From positions 1 through 63,014 of the forward strand of contig JBEIQE010000013.1 of NCBI GenBank assembly GCA_040376705.1: a stretch of DNA of 63,014 nt, given 5' to 3'. Position numbers and translations under genes: made by a program. Shown piece after piece: positions 8,854 through 17,350 of the stretch. The first letter of the stretch is position 1. Every line of letters starts with the position of its first letter. The notes beneath the pieces were generated by a model. It did no database searches. It saw only the letters and a list, made by a program, of their open reading frames with translations, and was not told where the DNA came from. This stretch comes from JBEIQE01 sp040376705. GTDB taxonomy: Bacteria > Pseudomonadota > Alphaproteobacteria > UBA2400.

Positions 8854-8952
8854 TTGTATTTCCCCAAACTTTGAAAGTTAGGAGAGCTGCGTAGCACGCA
8901 TGACAGGGCCAACCCAAGCAGATTGCATTTTGCGCTGCAGCATCCCCTTGAC

Positions 8953-9903
8953 TTAAGGGGTAAGCGGCCGCGCGCAGGCGGGTGGGGTGCCGTTCCAGTA
9001 AGCCGTTAGGATATCTGCATAATACGCGGTGCTGGCAAGGCGCATGCTGGGATGCATATGGTCATACGCATCGCCGTTCTGCTCTGGTTGCATGGCTAAT
9101 GGCAACGGGCAGGGCAGTGTTAAGCCGCTGGAGCGAATGGCCTGATTGCCTTTATCAAAATAGTCCCCGCTGAGTTCTAGAATATTCTGGCTGAGCGGGC
9201 CATGTACATAAACGCAGTCGACACCCTTGGCTGCACACAGCTGGCCAAGGCGGTTGAGAAAAACAAACTTGTCGGGGTTGATACCGCCTGCGTTAAGCGT
9301 GAGCGGTGACACGGTTATGGCTGGCCCTTGCTGGATGTAGTCGATCGGGCTGGTCCAGCGCGGCCAGCCTCGGCCTGCCGTAAGGCGCCATCTGAAGCGG
9401 CGGGCGGTATCCGTCACCATCGCGTATTCGGTCAGGCGGCTGCTGGCTGTTTGTAGCAGGCCCCATTGCATGTGCCATGGCAGATAGGCAGGCCAGCGCT
9501 GATAGAGGGTAAAGAACGCACCATCATATTCGGTCCCACGTAACATCATGTCAGGAGACTGCATGATGACCATACGCTTGATATGTGGCGCGCGGTCAAA
9601 TACCCGTTCGGCAAAATGCAGTGTACCCGCATAACCGTATAGGCCGGTGAGGGCGAGCTTCACGCTATGGCTGCCAGTCAGGCGGTCGAATTCACTCACC
9701 TCAATCGCATTGCCTAATGTGCTGTCACCAATGAATACGGTATCGACGCGGTGCAGCTGGCTCAGTTTGGCGCGCTGGTAGCGTACCAGACCATAGCCAT
9801 CGCTCTCCCAGTAGTTCCAGTAGCGCATGGCAATAATAAAGCTGCCAATCATGCAGAGCAGTAAAAGGAAAGCGGCGAAGGCGAAGAGGTAGCGGCGCAT
9901 CAT
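8953..9903 (-). CDS. SGNH-hydrolase-like partner of the MBOAT acyltransferase
   Basis: The protein is 316 aa. It is anchored by one N-terminal membrane helix (LFAFAAFLLLLCMIGSFII). A periplasmic domain follows with a GDSTLGNAIE block (Gly-Asp-Ser) and a late YDHMHPS block (Asp/His), an SGNH/DltD/AlgJ-like arrangement. In such pairs the partner helps transfer or remove acyl groups on a cell-surface polymer. The start at 9903 overlaps the MBOAT stop by one base (TGATG), showing co-translation. The polymer acted on is unknown. Confidence 0.7.
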   Translation of the reverse strand: MMRRYLFAFAAFLLLLCMIGSFIIAMRYWNYWESDGYGLVRYQRAKLSQLHRVDTVFIGDSTLGNAIEVSEFDRLTGSHSVKLALTGLYGYAGTLHFAERVFDRAPHIKRMVIMQSPDMMLRGTEYDGAFFTLYQRWPAYLPWHMQWGLLQTASSRLTEYAMVTDTARRFRWRLTAGRGWPRWTSPIDYIQQGPAITVSPLTLNAGGINPDKFVFLNRLGQLCAAKGVDCVYVHGPLSQNILELSGDYFDKGNQAIRSSGLTLPCPLPLAMQPEQNGDAYDHMHPSMRLASTAYYADILTAYWNGTPPACARPLTP

Positions 9904-11375
9904 CAGAACCTGAAGTAGATGAAGGCAGAGGGTTTGCTGATTTGCGTAAGCACGGCAAACAGCAGCGCTGCAGTTAAAAATGCCCATAGCAGGCTGGGCT
10001 TCCAGAGCAGGATATATTTTCTAAAACGCCATACCGGGGGTGCGGGCGGCATGGCCGGACGATACATGGCTAGCAGCTGCGTGGCGGTGGGCGCGAGCAA
10101 TACCAGTAATCCGCCGAGCACAAGGTAGTTCACGCTCTTATAGCTCTGGCGCAGGGCCTGCCAGTCATCAATTACCGGTACACTTACCATGGCACTGAGC
10201 ATGGCCGCAGCACCTGCAAGGCTTTCAGCCCTGAAGAAGACCCATGCAACAAGTACCGCCAGCATGGTGAAGCTCCAGCTCAAAACGGTCCAGAGGGTTG
10301 ATTTTTTGCGGGCAGGGTAGTGCTGCCTGGCATAACTCTGCCAGGCGTGATTGATAATCAAGTACAGGCCGTGCAAGCCACCCCATACCGCAAAGCTCCA
10401 GCTGGCACCATGCCACAGGCCACCCAGCAGCATCACGATCATGAGGTTACCCCAGCGCCGCGTGGGGCCACTGCGGTTGCCGCCAAGGCTGAAGTAAAGG
10501 TAATCACGCAAAAAGCGCGAGAGGGTCATATGCCAGCGACGCCAGAACTCGATGATCGAGGTAGCTCTGTAAGGTGCCATGAAGTTGATGGGCAGGCGCA
10601 GTCCGAACATGCGGGCAAGGCCAATCGCCATATCCGAATAGCCCGAGAAATCAAAATAGATTTGCAGCATGTAAGCCAAGCTGGCCAGCCACGCCATCAT
10701 GAAGCTTACCGCCTCGCCTTTATCCGCAGCTGCAAAAACCGGATCCGCGAATACCGCCAACGGATCGGCAATCAGCACCTTTTTGGCAAGGCCGATAACG
10801 AAGACAGTAAGGCCTACAGCCAGATGCGTGCTCCAGTTAGGCGAAAGTTTGCGCAGGAGCTGCGGCATCAGCTCGGCATGACGTACGATAGGGCCGGCAA
10901 TCAGGTGCGGGAAGAAGCTGATATACAGCAAAAAGCGCCACCAGCTGCCGGGCTTGGTAATCCCGCGTTTTACATCCACCAGATAACTGATCTGATGGAA
11001 GGTCAGGAACGAGATGCCTAGCGGCAGTGCAATACCGGGTAGGGGCAGGGCTGCGCCCAGTGCAGCATTGAGGTTGGCTGTCGCAAAGTCGGCATACTTG
11101 AATACGAAGAGCAGTAGCAGGTTGGCTGTCACACCCAGCGTAAGCAGCCAGCTACTCCCCTGTTTGGCCAGCCGTAGCGAGAACAGGTAGTTGAGCAGGC
11201 ACGAGCCCAGCACTAGCCACAGCAGCGCCGGTGTATCATAGGCATAAAACCACAGCGAAGCCAGTAGTAGCACAACCTGTGCCAGCACCAGCCCGCCATA
11301 ACGGAGCGAGAGGTAATATAACGCCAGCGTTACCGGTAAAAACTGGAACAGGAAAACGCTGGAGTTAAAGAGCAT
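9903..11375 (-). CDS. MBOAT-family O-acyltransferase (AlgI-like)
   Basis: A 490-aa polytopic inner-membrane protein of the AlgI/DltB/PatA type, which passes acyl groups across the membrane for O-acylation of a surface polysaccharide. Signatures include FFPHLIAGPIVRHAELMPQL, FWRRWHMTLSRFLRDYLYF, and GGLWHGASWSFAVWGGLHG with the catalytic His. It lies 9 bp downstream of pheT and is coupled to the SGNH-like gene. Its placement behind pheT suggests read-through from the translation operon. Confidence 0.9.
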   Translation of the reverse strand: MLFNSSVFLFQFLPVTLALYYLSLRYGGLVLAQVVLLLASLWFYAYDTPALLWLVLGSCLLNYLFSLRLAKQGSSWLLTLGVTANLLLLFVFKYADFATANLNAALGAALPLPGIALPLGISFLTFHQISYLVDVKRGITKPGSWWRFLLYISFFPHLIAGPIVRHAELMPQLLRKLSPNWSTHLAVGLTVFVIGLAKKVLIADPLAVFADPVFAAADKGEAVSFMMAWLASLAYMLQIYFDFSGYSDMAIGLARMFGLRLPINFMAPYRATSIIEFWRRWHMTLSRFLRDYLYFSLGGNRSGPTRRWGNLMIVMLLGGLWHGASWSFAVWGGLHGLYLIINHAWQSYARQHYPARKKSTLWTVLSWSFTMLAVLVAWVFFRAESLAGAAAMLSAMVSVPVIDDWQALRQSYKSVNYLVLGGLLVLLAPTATQLLAMYRPAMPPAPPVWRFRKYILLWKPSLLWAFLTAALLFAVLTQISKPSAFIYFRF

Positions 11376-11384
11376 GCCTGATAG

Positions 11385-13763
11385 CTACTTGCGCAGCTCT
11401 CCACCAACTGATTTGGCGACCGCTGCCACAATCTTCTGGCTGACAGCCTCAATCTCGGCATCGGTCATGGTTTTGTCGGTCGGCTGCAGGGTTACGGCTA
11501 AAGCTAATGACTTGCGCCCCTCGGCCATGCCTTTACCTGTGTACTCATCGAACACCACCACGTTGGTAATCAGGTCCTTCTCGGCACCCTTTACCGCACG
11601 TACCAGCTTTTCGGCGGTTACATCATTCGCCACCATAAACGCGAAGTCGCGCTCAAGCGGCTGGAATGCTGGCAGGCTTAGTAGCGGTTTGGCCGTGCTC
11701 TTGGCGGCCTTCATGGGCAACGCTTCGATCAGCACTTCGGCACCTACAGCGGCCATCTTTACATCCAAAGCAGCCAGCACACTGGGGTGCAGCTCGCCAA
11801 AGCGTGCCACGATATTGGCACCAAGGCGCAAGCAGCCCGAGCGGCCGGGGTGGTAGTAGGCGGGTGCATCAGTGCTCACCTGCAGGCCAGCGGTGGGTAC
11901 GCCTAGGGCTTCAAGCGCGGCTATGGCATCTGCCTTGGCATCAAACGCATCAACAAAGCGAGCCTCGCTCTGCCAGTTGCGCGGCACGGCATGGCCGGTG
12001 CGTACCATGGCCAGTACATCGCTCTGCTGGTTAGTGGCTTTCATATCAAACACGGGGCCGATTTCGAACAGTGCCACATCGCTATACCCGCGCGCGGCAT
12101 TGCGCGCTGCAGCCTGCAGCAGGCCGGGCAGGGCGTTGGGGCGCATCACGTTCATATCCGCTGCAATCGGGTTTTGCAAAACCATTGCAGGGTCAACCGC
12201 GCCAAACAGGGCAGCTGCTTTTGCATCAATAAACGAGTAGGTCACGCCCTCGAGCAGGCCGCGGGCGGCCATGGCGCGGCGGGCAGCCGTGACCTTGCGT
12301 GCGCGCGGGGTGATGGCGCTGGTGGTCATATTGCTGGTGCGCTCAAGCGGCAGGGCGGGGATGCTGTCGTAGCCTTTAATGCGCAGCACTTCTTCTACAA
12401 GGTCGGCTTCGCCTACAATATCAGCGCGCCAGCTGGGGGGTGATACGTTCTGCCCTTCAACTTCAAAGCCAAGGGTGGTGAGAATACGCACCTGCTCATC
12501 CCATGGCACATCGACACCGCCCAGCGTTTTCACGCGGTCAGGCCGTAAAGTATAGCTACGCTCCCATTCCGGCATATCACCGGCAATCACCAGTTCGCTG
12601 GCCTGGCCGCCGCAAATCTCGAGGATCATGCGGGTGGCAACTTCCATGTAGTCTTCAACCATATCGGGGTCGACGCCGCGCTCAAAGCGGTAGCGCGCAT
12701 CACTGGTAATACCAAGGATACGGCCGGTCTGTGCCGTGCGTACGGAGTCGAACAGTGCCGCTTCAAGGAACACATTGGTGGTGGCCTCAGTGCAGCCGGT
12801 TGAGCTGCCGCCCATGATGCCGCCCAAGGCCTCGGGGCCATTGGCATCGCTAATCACGGTCATGCCGGCTTCGAGGGTATAGGTTTTGTCGTTGAGGGCA
12901 GCCAGTGTTTCGCCGCCCTTGGTCAGGTGCACGCGCAGCGTATCGCCCTTCACCTTATCGGCATCAAACACATGCAGTGGGCGTGGTGCGTCATAGGTCA
13001 TGTAGTTAGTGATATCGACTAGCGCCGAGATGGGGCGCAGGCCGATGGCTTTGAGTGCCTCCTGCAGCCACAGGGGCGATTCACCATTCTCAACGCCTTT
13101 GAAATAACGGCCGATGAACAGCGGGCAGGCCTTTGTATCTTCAATCACCACGCCTAGCGGGCTCTTGAAAGTGCCTTCTACGGCTGTGGTATCGAGCGGC
13201 TTCAGGGTGCCAAGGCCAGCCGCGGCAAGGTCATGCGCAATACCGCGTACGCCCGCGCAGTCGGCACGGTTGGGCGTGAGCTTGATCTCGATCACCGGGT
13301 CGCTATTGCCGAGCAGCACCGGCAGGGGCGTGCCGATCGCCACATCATCTTCAACCTCGATAATGCCGTTATGCTCATCGGAAAGGCCCATCTCGCGCTC
13401 TGATACGAGCATACCATTGCTCATCTCACCACGCAGTGCGCCAGCCTTCAGCACATCGCCAGTAGCAGGAATCACGCTGCCTACGGGGGCGAAAATACCC
13501 TTCATGCCGGTGCGGGCGTTAGGTGCGCCGCATACAACCTGAACTTCGCCGTTAATGGTGTTGAGGCGGCAAACGCGCAGCTTGTCCGCATTCGGGTGCT
13601 GTTTGGCTTCAAGTACTTCGCACACCGTGAAGGGCGCGAGCTTGGCTGAGGGGTCTTCGATGCCCTCAACCTCAAGGCCCACCATGGTGAGCACACGGCT
13701 GATTTCATCAAGCGAGGCAGTGGTATCAAGATGCTTCTTGAGCCAGGACAGGGTGAACTTCAT
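11385..13763 (-). CDS. pheT: Phenylalanyl-tRNA synthetase beta subunit
   Basis: The ATG at 13763 gives 792 aa starting MKFTLSWLKKHL; longer in-frame starts lie inside pheS. Domains in order: N-terminal EMAP-like tRNA-binding domain (~40-150, VCGAPNARTGMKG), B3/B4 editing region, B5 domain, catalytic-like core, and a C-terminal FDX-ACB anticodon-binding domain (LERDFAFMVANDVTAEKLV). The start overlaps the pheS stop (ATGA). It forms the alpha2-beta2 enzyme charging tRNA-Phe. Confidence 0.97.
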   Translation of the reverse strand: MKFTLSWLKKHLDTTASLDEISRVLTMVGLEVEGIEDPSAKLAPFTVCEVLEAKQHPNADKLRVCRLNTINGEVQVVCGAPNARTGMKGIFAPVGSVIPATGDVLKAGALRGEMSNGMLVSEREMGLSDEHNGIIEVEDDVAIGTPLPVLLGNSDPVIEIKLTPNRADCAGVRGIAHDLAAAGLGTLKPLDTTAVEGTFKSPLGVVIEDTKACPLFIGRYFKGVENGESPLWLQEALKAIGLRPISALVDITNYMTYDAPRPLHVFDADKVKGDTLRVHLTKGGETLAALNDKTYTLEAGMTVISDANGPEALGGIMGGSSTGCTEATTNVFLEAALFDSVRTAQTGRILGITSDARYRFERGVDPDMVEDYMEVATRMILEICGGQASELVIAGDMPEWERSYTLRPDRVKTLGGVDVPWDEQVRILTTLGFEVEGQNVSPPSWRADIVGEADLVEEVLRIKGYDSIPALPLERTSNMTTSAITPRARKVTAARRAMAARGLLEGVTYSFIDAKAAALFGAVDPAMVLQNPIAADMNVMRPNALPGLLQAAARNAARGYSDVALFEIGPVFDMKATNQQSDVLAMVRTGHAVPRNWQSEARFVDAFDAKADAIAALEALGVPTAGLQVSTDAPAYYHPGRSGCLRLGANIVARFGELHPSVLAALDVKMAAVGAEVLIEALPMKAAKSTAKPLLSLPAFQPLERDFAFMVANDVTAEKLVRAVKGAEKDLITNVVVFDEYTGKGMAEGRKSLALAVTLQPTDKTMTDAEIEAVSQKIVAAVAKSVGGELRK

Positions 13764-14836
13764 GCAACGCTCCCGAGCGCGAGTGAGGGAATATCGAGCG
13801 GCACAAAGCCGTAATGCTTCATCCAGCGGATGTCGCACTCGAAGAAATTACGGATATCCGGAATGCCGTACTTCAGCATCGCGGCGCGGTCGGCGCCCAT
13901 GCCAAAGGCAAAGCCCTGATACTTGGTGGGGTCGATGCCGCAGGCCTCAAGCACCTTGGGGTGCACCATGCCGCAGCCGCCAACTTCCAGCCAGTCGCCG
14001 AAGTTGCCGAGCTTCATTTCGCCATTGCCGCGCTTGCAGCCGATATCGATTTCAGCTGAAGGCTCGGTGAACGGGAAGTAGCTGGGGCGGAAGCGCAGCG
14101 GCAGATCGTTGATGCCAAAGTAGGTGCGGTAGAACTCGAGCAGAGTACCCTTGAGGTGCGCCATGGTGACCTTGCCGATTTCATCAATCACCAGACCTTC
14201 GAACTGGTGGAACATGGGGCTGTGGGTGGCATCGCTGTCGTAGCGATAGACCCGGCCCGGCACCAGCACGCGAATGGGCGGCTTGTTGTTCAGCATCGTG
14301 CGCACCTGCACGGGGCTGGTGTGGGTACGCAGCACGCGTTTGGCGCCATCAGCGGCGTCCGGCATGTAGAAAGTATCCTGCATCTGCCGCGCAGGGTGAT
14401 CGGGCGGCACGTTCAGCTTGGTGAAGTTGTAGTCGTCGCTCTCAATCTGCGGACCTTCGGCAACCGTAAAGCCCATCTGCGCGAAAATCTCGATCAGCTC
14501 ATCAATGGTCTGGCTGATGGGGTGCAAGCGGCCCATAGCCTCAGGGCGCGTGGGCAGTGAAACATCAACGCGTTCGGCTTCAAGGCGGGCCTTGAGGGCT
14601 GCGGCTTCAAGCTCGGCCTTTTTGGCTTCAAGCGCGGCAATGAACTCGTTCTTCTTGATGTTGCGGCGCTGGCCCTCATCCTTGCGCTGCTCGGGCGGCA
14701 GTTTGGCTATCTCGCCAACCCATGCGGTGATTATGCCTTGCTTGCCCAGCGCATTGACGCGGTGCTGTTCAAGATCACTGAGGGAGGTTGATGCCTGTAC
14801 GCTTAGGATCAGCTGGTCAGGAGCTTCGGTTGACAT
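13760..14836 (-). CDS. pheS: Phenylalanyl-tRNA synthetase alpha subunit
   Basis: A 358-aa class II catalytic subunit. It has an N-terminal coiled coil (~20-95), then motif 2 (VYRYDSDATHSPMFHQFEGL) and motif 3 (FGMGADRAAMLKYGI). RPSYFPFTEPSAEI and the GWLE/GCGMVHP region are conserved. It is followed by pheT with a 4-base overlap. A terminator and an inverted repeat separate it from the upstream rplT, so it probably has its own control. Confidence 0.97.
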   Translation of the reverse strand: MSTEAPDQLILSVQASTSLSDLEQHRVNALGKQGIITAWVGEIAKLPPEQRKDEGQRRNIKKNEFIAALEAKKAELEAAALKARLEAERVDVSLPTRPEAMGRLHPISQTIDELIEIFAQMGFTVAEGPQIESDDYNFTKLNVPPDHPARQMQDTFYMPDAADGAKRVLRTHTSPVQVRTMLNNKPPIRVLVPGRVYRYDSDATHSPMFHQFEGLVIDEIGKVTMAHLKGTLLEFYRTYFGINDLPLRFRPSYFPFTEPSAEIDIGCKRGNGEMKLGNFGDWLEVGGCGMVHPKVLEACGIDPTKYQGFAFGMGADRAAMLKYGIPDIRNFFECDIRWMKHYGFVPLDIPSLALGSVA

Positions 14837-14854
14837 CTCTACTTACCTTCTTGT

Positions 14855-14872
14855 TTGTCATGAACATGACAA
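14855..14872. promoter_or_regulatory. 18-bp inverted repeat in front of pheS
   Basis: TTGTCATG-AA-CATGACAA is perfect and lies 18 bp upstream of the pheS ATG, between the rplT terminator and the likely ribosome-binding region. It could be an operator or an mRNA hairpin affecting pheS translation. Confidence 0.45.
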
Positions 14873-14892
14873 GGAAAACAAAAACCCGCATA

Positions 14893-14923
14893 TGAAAAAG
14901 GGGGCGGTTTGGGCCGCCCCCTT
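14893..14923 (-). terminator. Rho-independent terminator after rplT
   Basis: AAGGGGGCGG (14898-14907) pairs with CCGCCCCCTT (14914-14923). On the minus strand a T-run follows. Confidence 0.85.
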
Positions 14924-14946
14924 CTTACAACATTTCTAGCGCCTTA

Positions 14947-15309
14947 TTAAGCAGCCTTGAGAGCGGCAGCTGCTTTCTCGGCAAGCTGCTTAAAGCTCTC
15001 GGGCTCACGAGCGGCGATGTCAGCCAGAACCTTGCGGTCGAGGGTGATACCGGCCAGCTTCATGCCATGCATGAAACGGCTGTAGGTCAGGTCGTGCAGA
15101 CGGGCGCCTGCGTTGATGCGCTGAATCCAGAGGCCACGGAAGTCGCGCTTCTTGTTGCGACGGTCGCGGTATGCATAACGGAGGGCCTTTTCAACCTTCT
15201 CGATAGCAACGGTGTAGCTCTTGTGCGAGCGGCCGTAGTAGCCCTTGGCGAGCTTGAGGATTTTCTTGTGTCGGGCTTTGACGATAACGCCACGTTTTAC
15301 GCGTGCCAT
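14947..15309 (-). CDS. rplT: Ribosomal protein L20
   Basis: The 120-aa sequence has the L20 hallmarks MARVKRGVIVKARHKKILK, GYYGRSHKSYTVAIE, and RDRRNKKRDFRGLWIQRINA. L20 is an early 50S assembly protein that binds 23S rRNA. It lies 18 bp after rpmI. infC, which often precedes this pair, is not adjacent here; rpsU is. Confidence 0.98.
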   Translation of the reverse strand: MARVKRGVIVKARHKKILKLAKGYYGRSHKSYTVAIEKVEKALRYAYRDRRNKKRDFRGLWIQRINAGARLHDLTYSRFMHGMKLAGITLDRKVLADIAAREPESFKQLAEKAAAALKAA

Positions 15310-15327
15310 AGTAGTATCTCCAGTTTC

Positions 15328-15549
15328 TTAGAAGGAATTGCGCATGTAGTGCTTCATGACGTTCACGCCGTCGGTACCGAACAGCACCATTGTGCCGCGG
15401 CTCTGGCGCATCATGTCACGAGGACGCAAGGACGTACCGTGGCGGCGATTAGCAGCACCAGCGATAACCTTGGGCGGGCCATTCTTCTTTTTCTTACCGG
15501 AAATCTTGAAGCGCTTCTTGGCGCCCGAGTGGGTCTTCAATTTGGGCAT
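15328..15549 (-). CDS. rpmI: Ribosomal protein L35
   Basis: The ATG at 15549 gives 73 aa beginning MPKLKTHSGAKKRF. AGGAG lies 7 nt before it; the ATG six bases earlier is too close to the Shine-Dalgarno. A basic 50S protein. It has a normal N-terminal half; the C-terminal part (MRQSRGTMVLFGTDGVNVMK) follows the usual L35 pattern. It is the first gene of rpmI-rplT. Confidence 0.96.
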   Translation of the reverse strand: MPKLKTHSGAKKRFKISGKKKKNGPPKVIAGAANRRHGTSLRPRDMMRQSRGTMVLFGTDGVNVMKHYMRNSF

Positions 15550-15642
15550 TTTCATCTCCTGATAAATGAGTGCATAGGCAACGCCCTGCCACGGCACTCG
15601 GGTTGCCAGCCCCTGCTTCATTGCAAAGGGCTGGTGAAATCT

Positions 15643-15852
15643 CTAGTAACCGTCGCGCTCCATGCGCTTGCGAGCCATCTTGCGTGAACGGCGCACGGCT
15701 TCGGCCTTGCGGCGCTTACGCTGCTCAGAGGGCTTCTCGAAGTTCTTGCGGAGCTTCATTTCACGGAAAATGCCTTCACGCTGAAGCTTCTTCTTCATTG
15801 CGCGCAGCGCTTGTTCTACGTTGTTATCACGAACTACGACTAACACAGGCAT
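15643..15852 (-). CDS. rpsU: Ribosomal protein S21
   Basis: The 69-aa protein has the S21 pattern VVVRDNNVEQALRAMKKKLQ, EGIFREMKLRKNFEKPSE and a very basic C-terminus. It binds near the 16S 3' end in the 30S subunit. It is divergent from the COQ9 gene, a pairing common in alphaproteobacteria. Confidence 0.97.
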   Translation of the reverse strand: MPVLVVVRDNNVEQALRAMKKKLQREGIFREMKLRKNFEKPSEQRKRRKAEAVRRSRKMARKRMERDGY

Positions 15853-15935
15853 CCGCTCCTAAAAATCGGGTCAAAACTGGTCTCAAAACACACAAGTGCG
15901 CTGAGGGGCGGACTCCTAACACACATAAAGGGCGC

Positions 15936-15963
15936 TTGTGAAGGCCTGAATCTGGCTTATAGT
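15936..15963 (+). promoter_or_regulatory. Promoter of the COQ9-family gene
   Basis: TTGTGA (15936-15941) and TATAGT (15958-15963) are 16 bp apart, about 50 bp before the ATG, in the rpsU/COQ9 divergent region. Confidence 0.45.
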
Positions 15964-16012
15964 CAGAATCATCATTTAGCTAACCCGTTGAAATTCAACA
16001 AGAGAGAGTCTC

Positions 16013-16657
16013 ATGGCCGCCAAACGCTCTGCTAAAAAGCCCCAAAACAAGGCTGCCAGCCGCCCGGACAGCCGCGAAAATCTGCGCGATCAGCTGCTTC
16101 TGGCCAGTCTGCCCTATGTGGAAACCGAGGGTTTTGGCCGCGAAGCCCTGCTTTTGGGCGCAAAAGACATCAAAATGAGCGAGAGTCGCGCGCTGACGCT
16201 GTTTGCGGGCGGCGGAGTCGATATGGTGCTGCATTTCAATGACTGGGCCGTACGCGAGATGCTGCAGCTGTGCCCGCCCAAACTGTTGAGCCGACTGCGC
16301 GTGCGCGAGAAAATCACCCTTCTGGTGCGCACCTACCTTGAGCTGCTGAGCGATTATAAGCCGGTGGTGAAGCAGGCCGTGGTGCTGGCCCGCCCGTGGA
16401 ACTTGGGTGATGGCGCGAAAGAGCTGTATCATGTGGTGGATGCCATGTGGCGCGCGGCTGGCGATACTTCAACCGACTATAACTTCTACACCAAGCGCGC
16501 GCTGCTGGCGGGTGTTGTAAGCGCCACCACGCTGCGCTGGCTGGTCGATACCTCAGACGAGCACGAAGCCACCTGGGCCTTCCTCGATAGCCGGATTGAA
16601 AACGTGATGCAGATCGAGAAAGTGAAAGCCAAACTCAAAGAGCGCTTCGCGGCTTGA
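16013..16657 (+). CDS. COQ9-family ubiquinone biosynthesis protein
   Basis: The protein is 214 aa with a TetR-like helical N-terminal half and the COQ9 core (GFGREALLLGAKDIKMSESRA, FAGGGVDMVLHFNDW). The C-terminal LDSRIENVMQIEKVKAKL is typical of the family. COQ9 binds lipid and helps COQ7 hydroxylate ubiquinone precursors; in bacteria the role is inferred from the mitochondrial protein. GAGAGAG precedes the ATG. The 3' end overlaps the converging phosphatase-like gene by 23 bp. Confidence 0.88.
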   Translation: MAAKRSAKKPQNKAASRPDSRENLRDQLLLASLPYVETEGFGREALLLGAKDIKMSESRALTLFAGGGVDMVLHFNDWAVREMLQLCPPKLLSRLRVREKITLLVRTYLELLSDYKPVVKQAVVLARPWNLGDGAKELYHVVDAMWRAAGDTSTDYNFYTKRALLAGVVSATTLRWLVDTSDEHEATWAFLDSRIENVMQIEKVKAKLKERFAA

Positions 16658-17186
16658 GTTCATAACGCCAGCCCGGCTGCCATTGCCATGGGGCTGTAAC
16701 CGCTTGCTCTACTGTTTTGCCTTCGATGTAGCATTCAATGCCATATTGTGTGCCGCGATGGCCAATGATGAGGATATGCTCGCCACTCTGGTGGCGGGTT
16801 GAGATTTCATCAAGGAAATCAGCCATACGCGCGCAAACCTGTTCATAGCTTTCGCCATTCGGGAATGGTGTGCTTATGCATTTTAGTTTCATGGCCTTAA
16901 CAACATCAGCATCTATCTGGGTATAGTCGCCATAATTGCATTCACGCAGGCGCGCATCGGTAAACAGGGGAATATGCCGTTCTCCGAAAGCGATAATCGC
17001 CGTTTTATAAGCCCGCTGCAGGTCGGACGTGTAAATGGCACTAATCGGGCTGTTTGTATGACGTTCGCCCATATTCTTGGCCTGCTCCAGCCCAAGCGGT
17101 GAAAGGTCAACATCATTAAAGCCAGACGCCAGCTTGGCCTCGTTATCATATGAGGTTGAATGCGCTTCAAAGGTGAGCGTTATCAT
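16635..17186 (-). CDS. Histidine phosphatase-family protein with altered RHG motif
   Basis: The 183-aa protein has a phosphoglycerate-mutase-like fold. The usual Arg-His-Gly at the start is FEAHST: His9 is kept but Arg8 is Ala and Gly is Ser. Other active-site residues look present: Arg57 in TSDLQRAYKTA, Glu82 in LRECNYGDY, and His143 in IIGHRGTQYG. The substrate is unknown. I recall related proteins with EAH or ESH at this spot, so this may be a true subfamily rather than a dead enzyme. Confidence 0.8.
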   Translation of the reverse strand: MITLTFEAHSTSYDNEAKLASGFNDVDLSPLGLEQAKNMGERHTNSPISAIYTSDLQRAYKTAIIAFGERHIPLFTDARLRECNYGDYTQIDADVVKAMKLKCISTPFPNGESYEQVCARMADFLDEISTRHQSGEHILIIGHRGTQYGIECYIEGKTVEQAVTAPWQWQPGWRYELKPRSAL

Positions 17187-17298
17187 GCGAGTCCTCGAAC
17201 ATAAAAGTGGGTAAGGCTGGCTAATTTATAGGCTGAGCCTGCCAGTAATAGCTACAATTATTGCTAATCGCATTTGACAGTCTGCCGATTTGAAAATA

Positions 17299-17337
17299 GA
17301 ACATTATTCCGTTTCTTCTAAATGGAACATTGTTCCA
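17299..17337. promoter_or_regulatory. Pair of operator-like palindromes upstream of the 17351 gene
   Basis: A perfect 15-bp palindrome TGGAACATTGTTCCA lies at 17323-17337. A second, imperfect copy, GAACATTATTC, lies at 17299-17309 with its centre 26 bp away. They sit just before the ATG at 17351. Two related sites in tandem suggest binding of a dimeric repressor. They do not fit the alphaproteobacterial LexA box (GTTC-N7-GTTC). Confidence 0.5.
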
Positions 17338-17350
17338 AAAGTTGTGGCCC

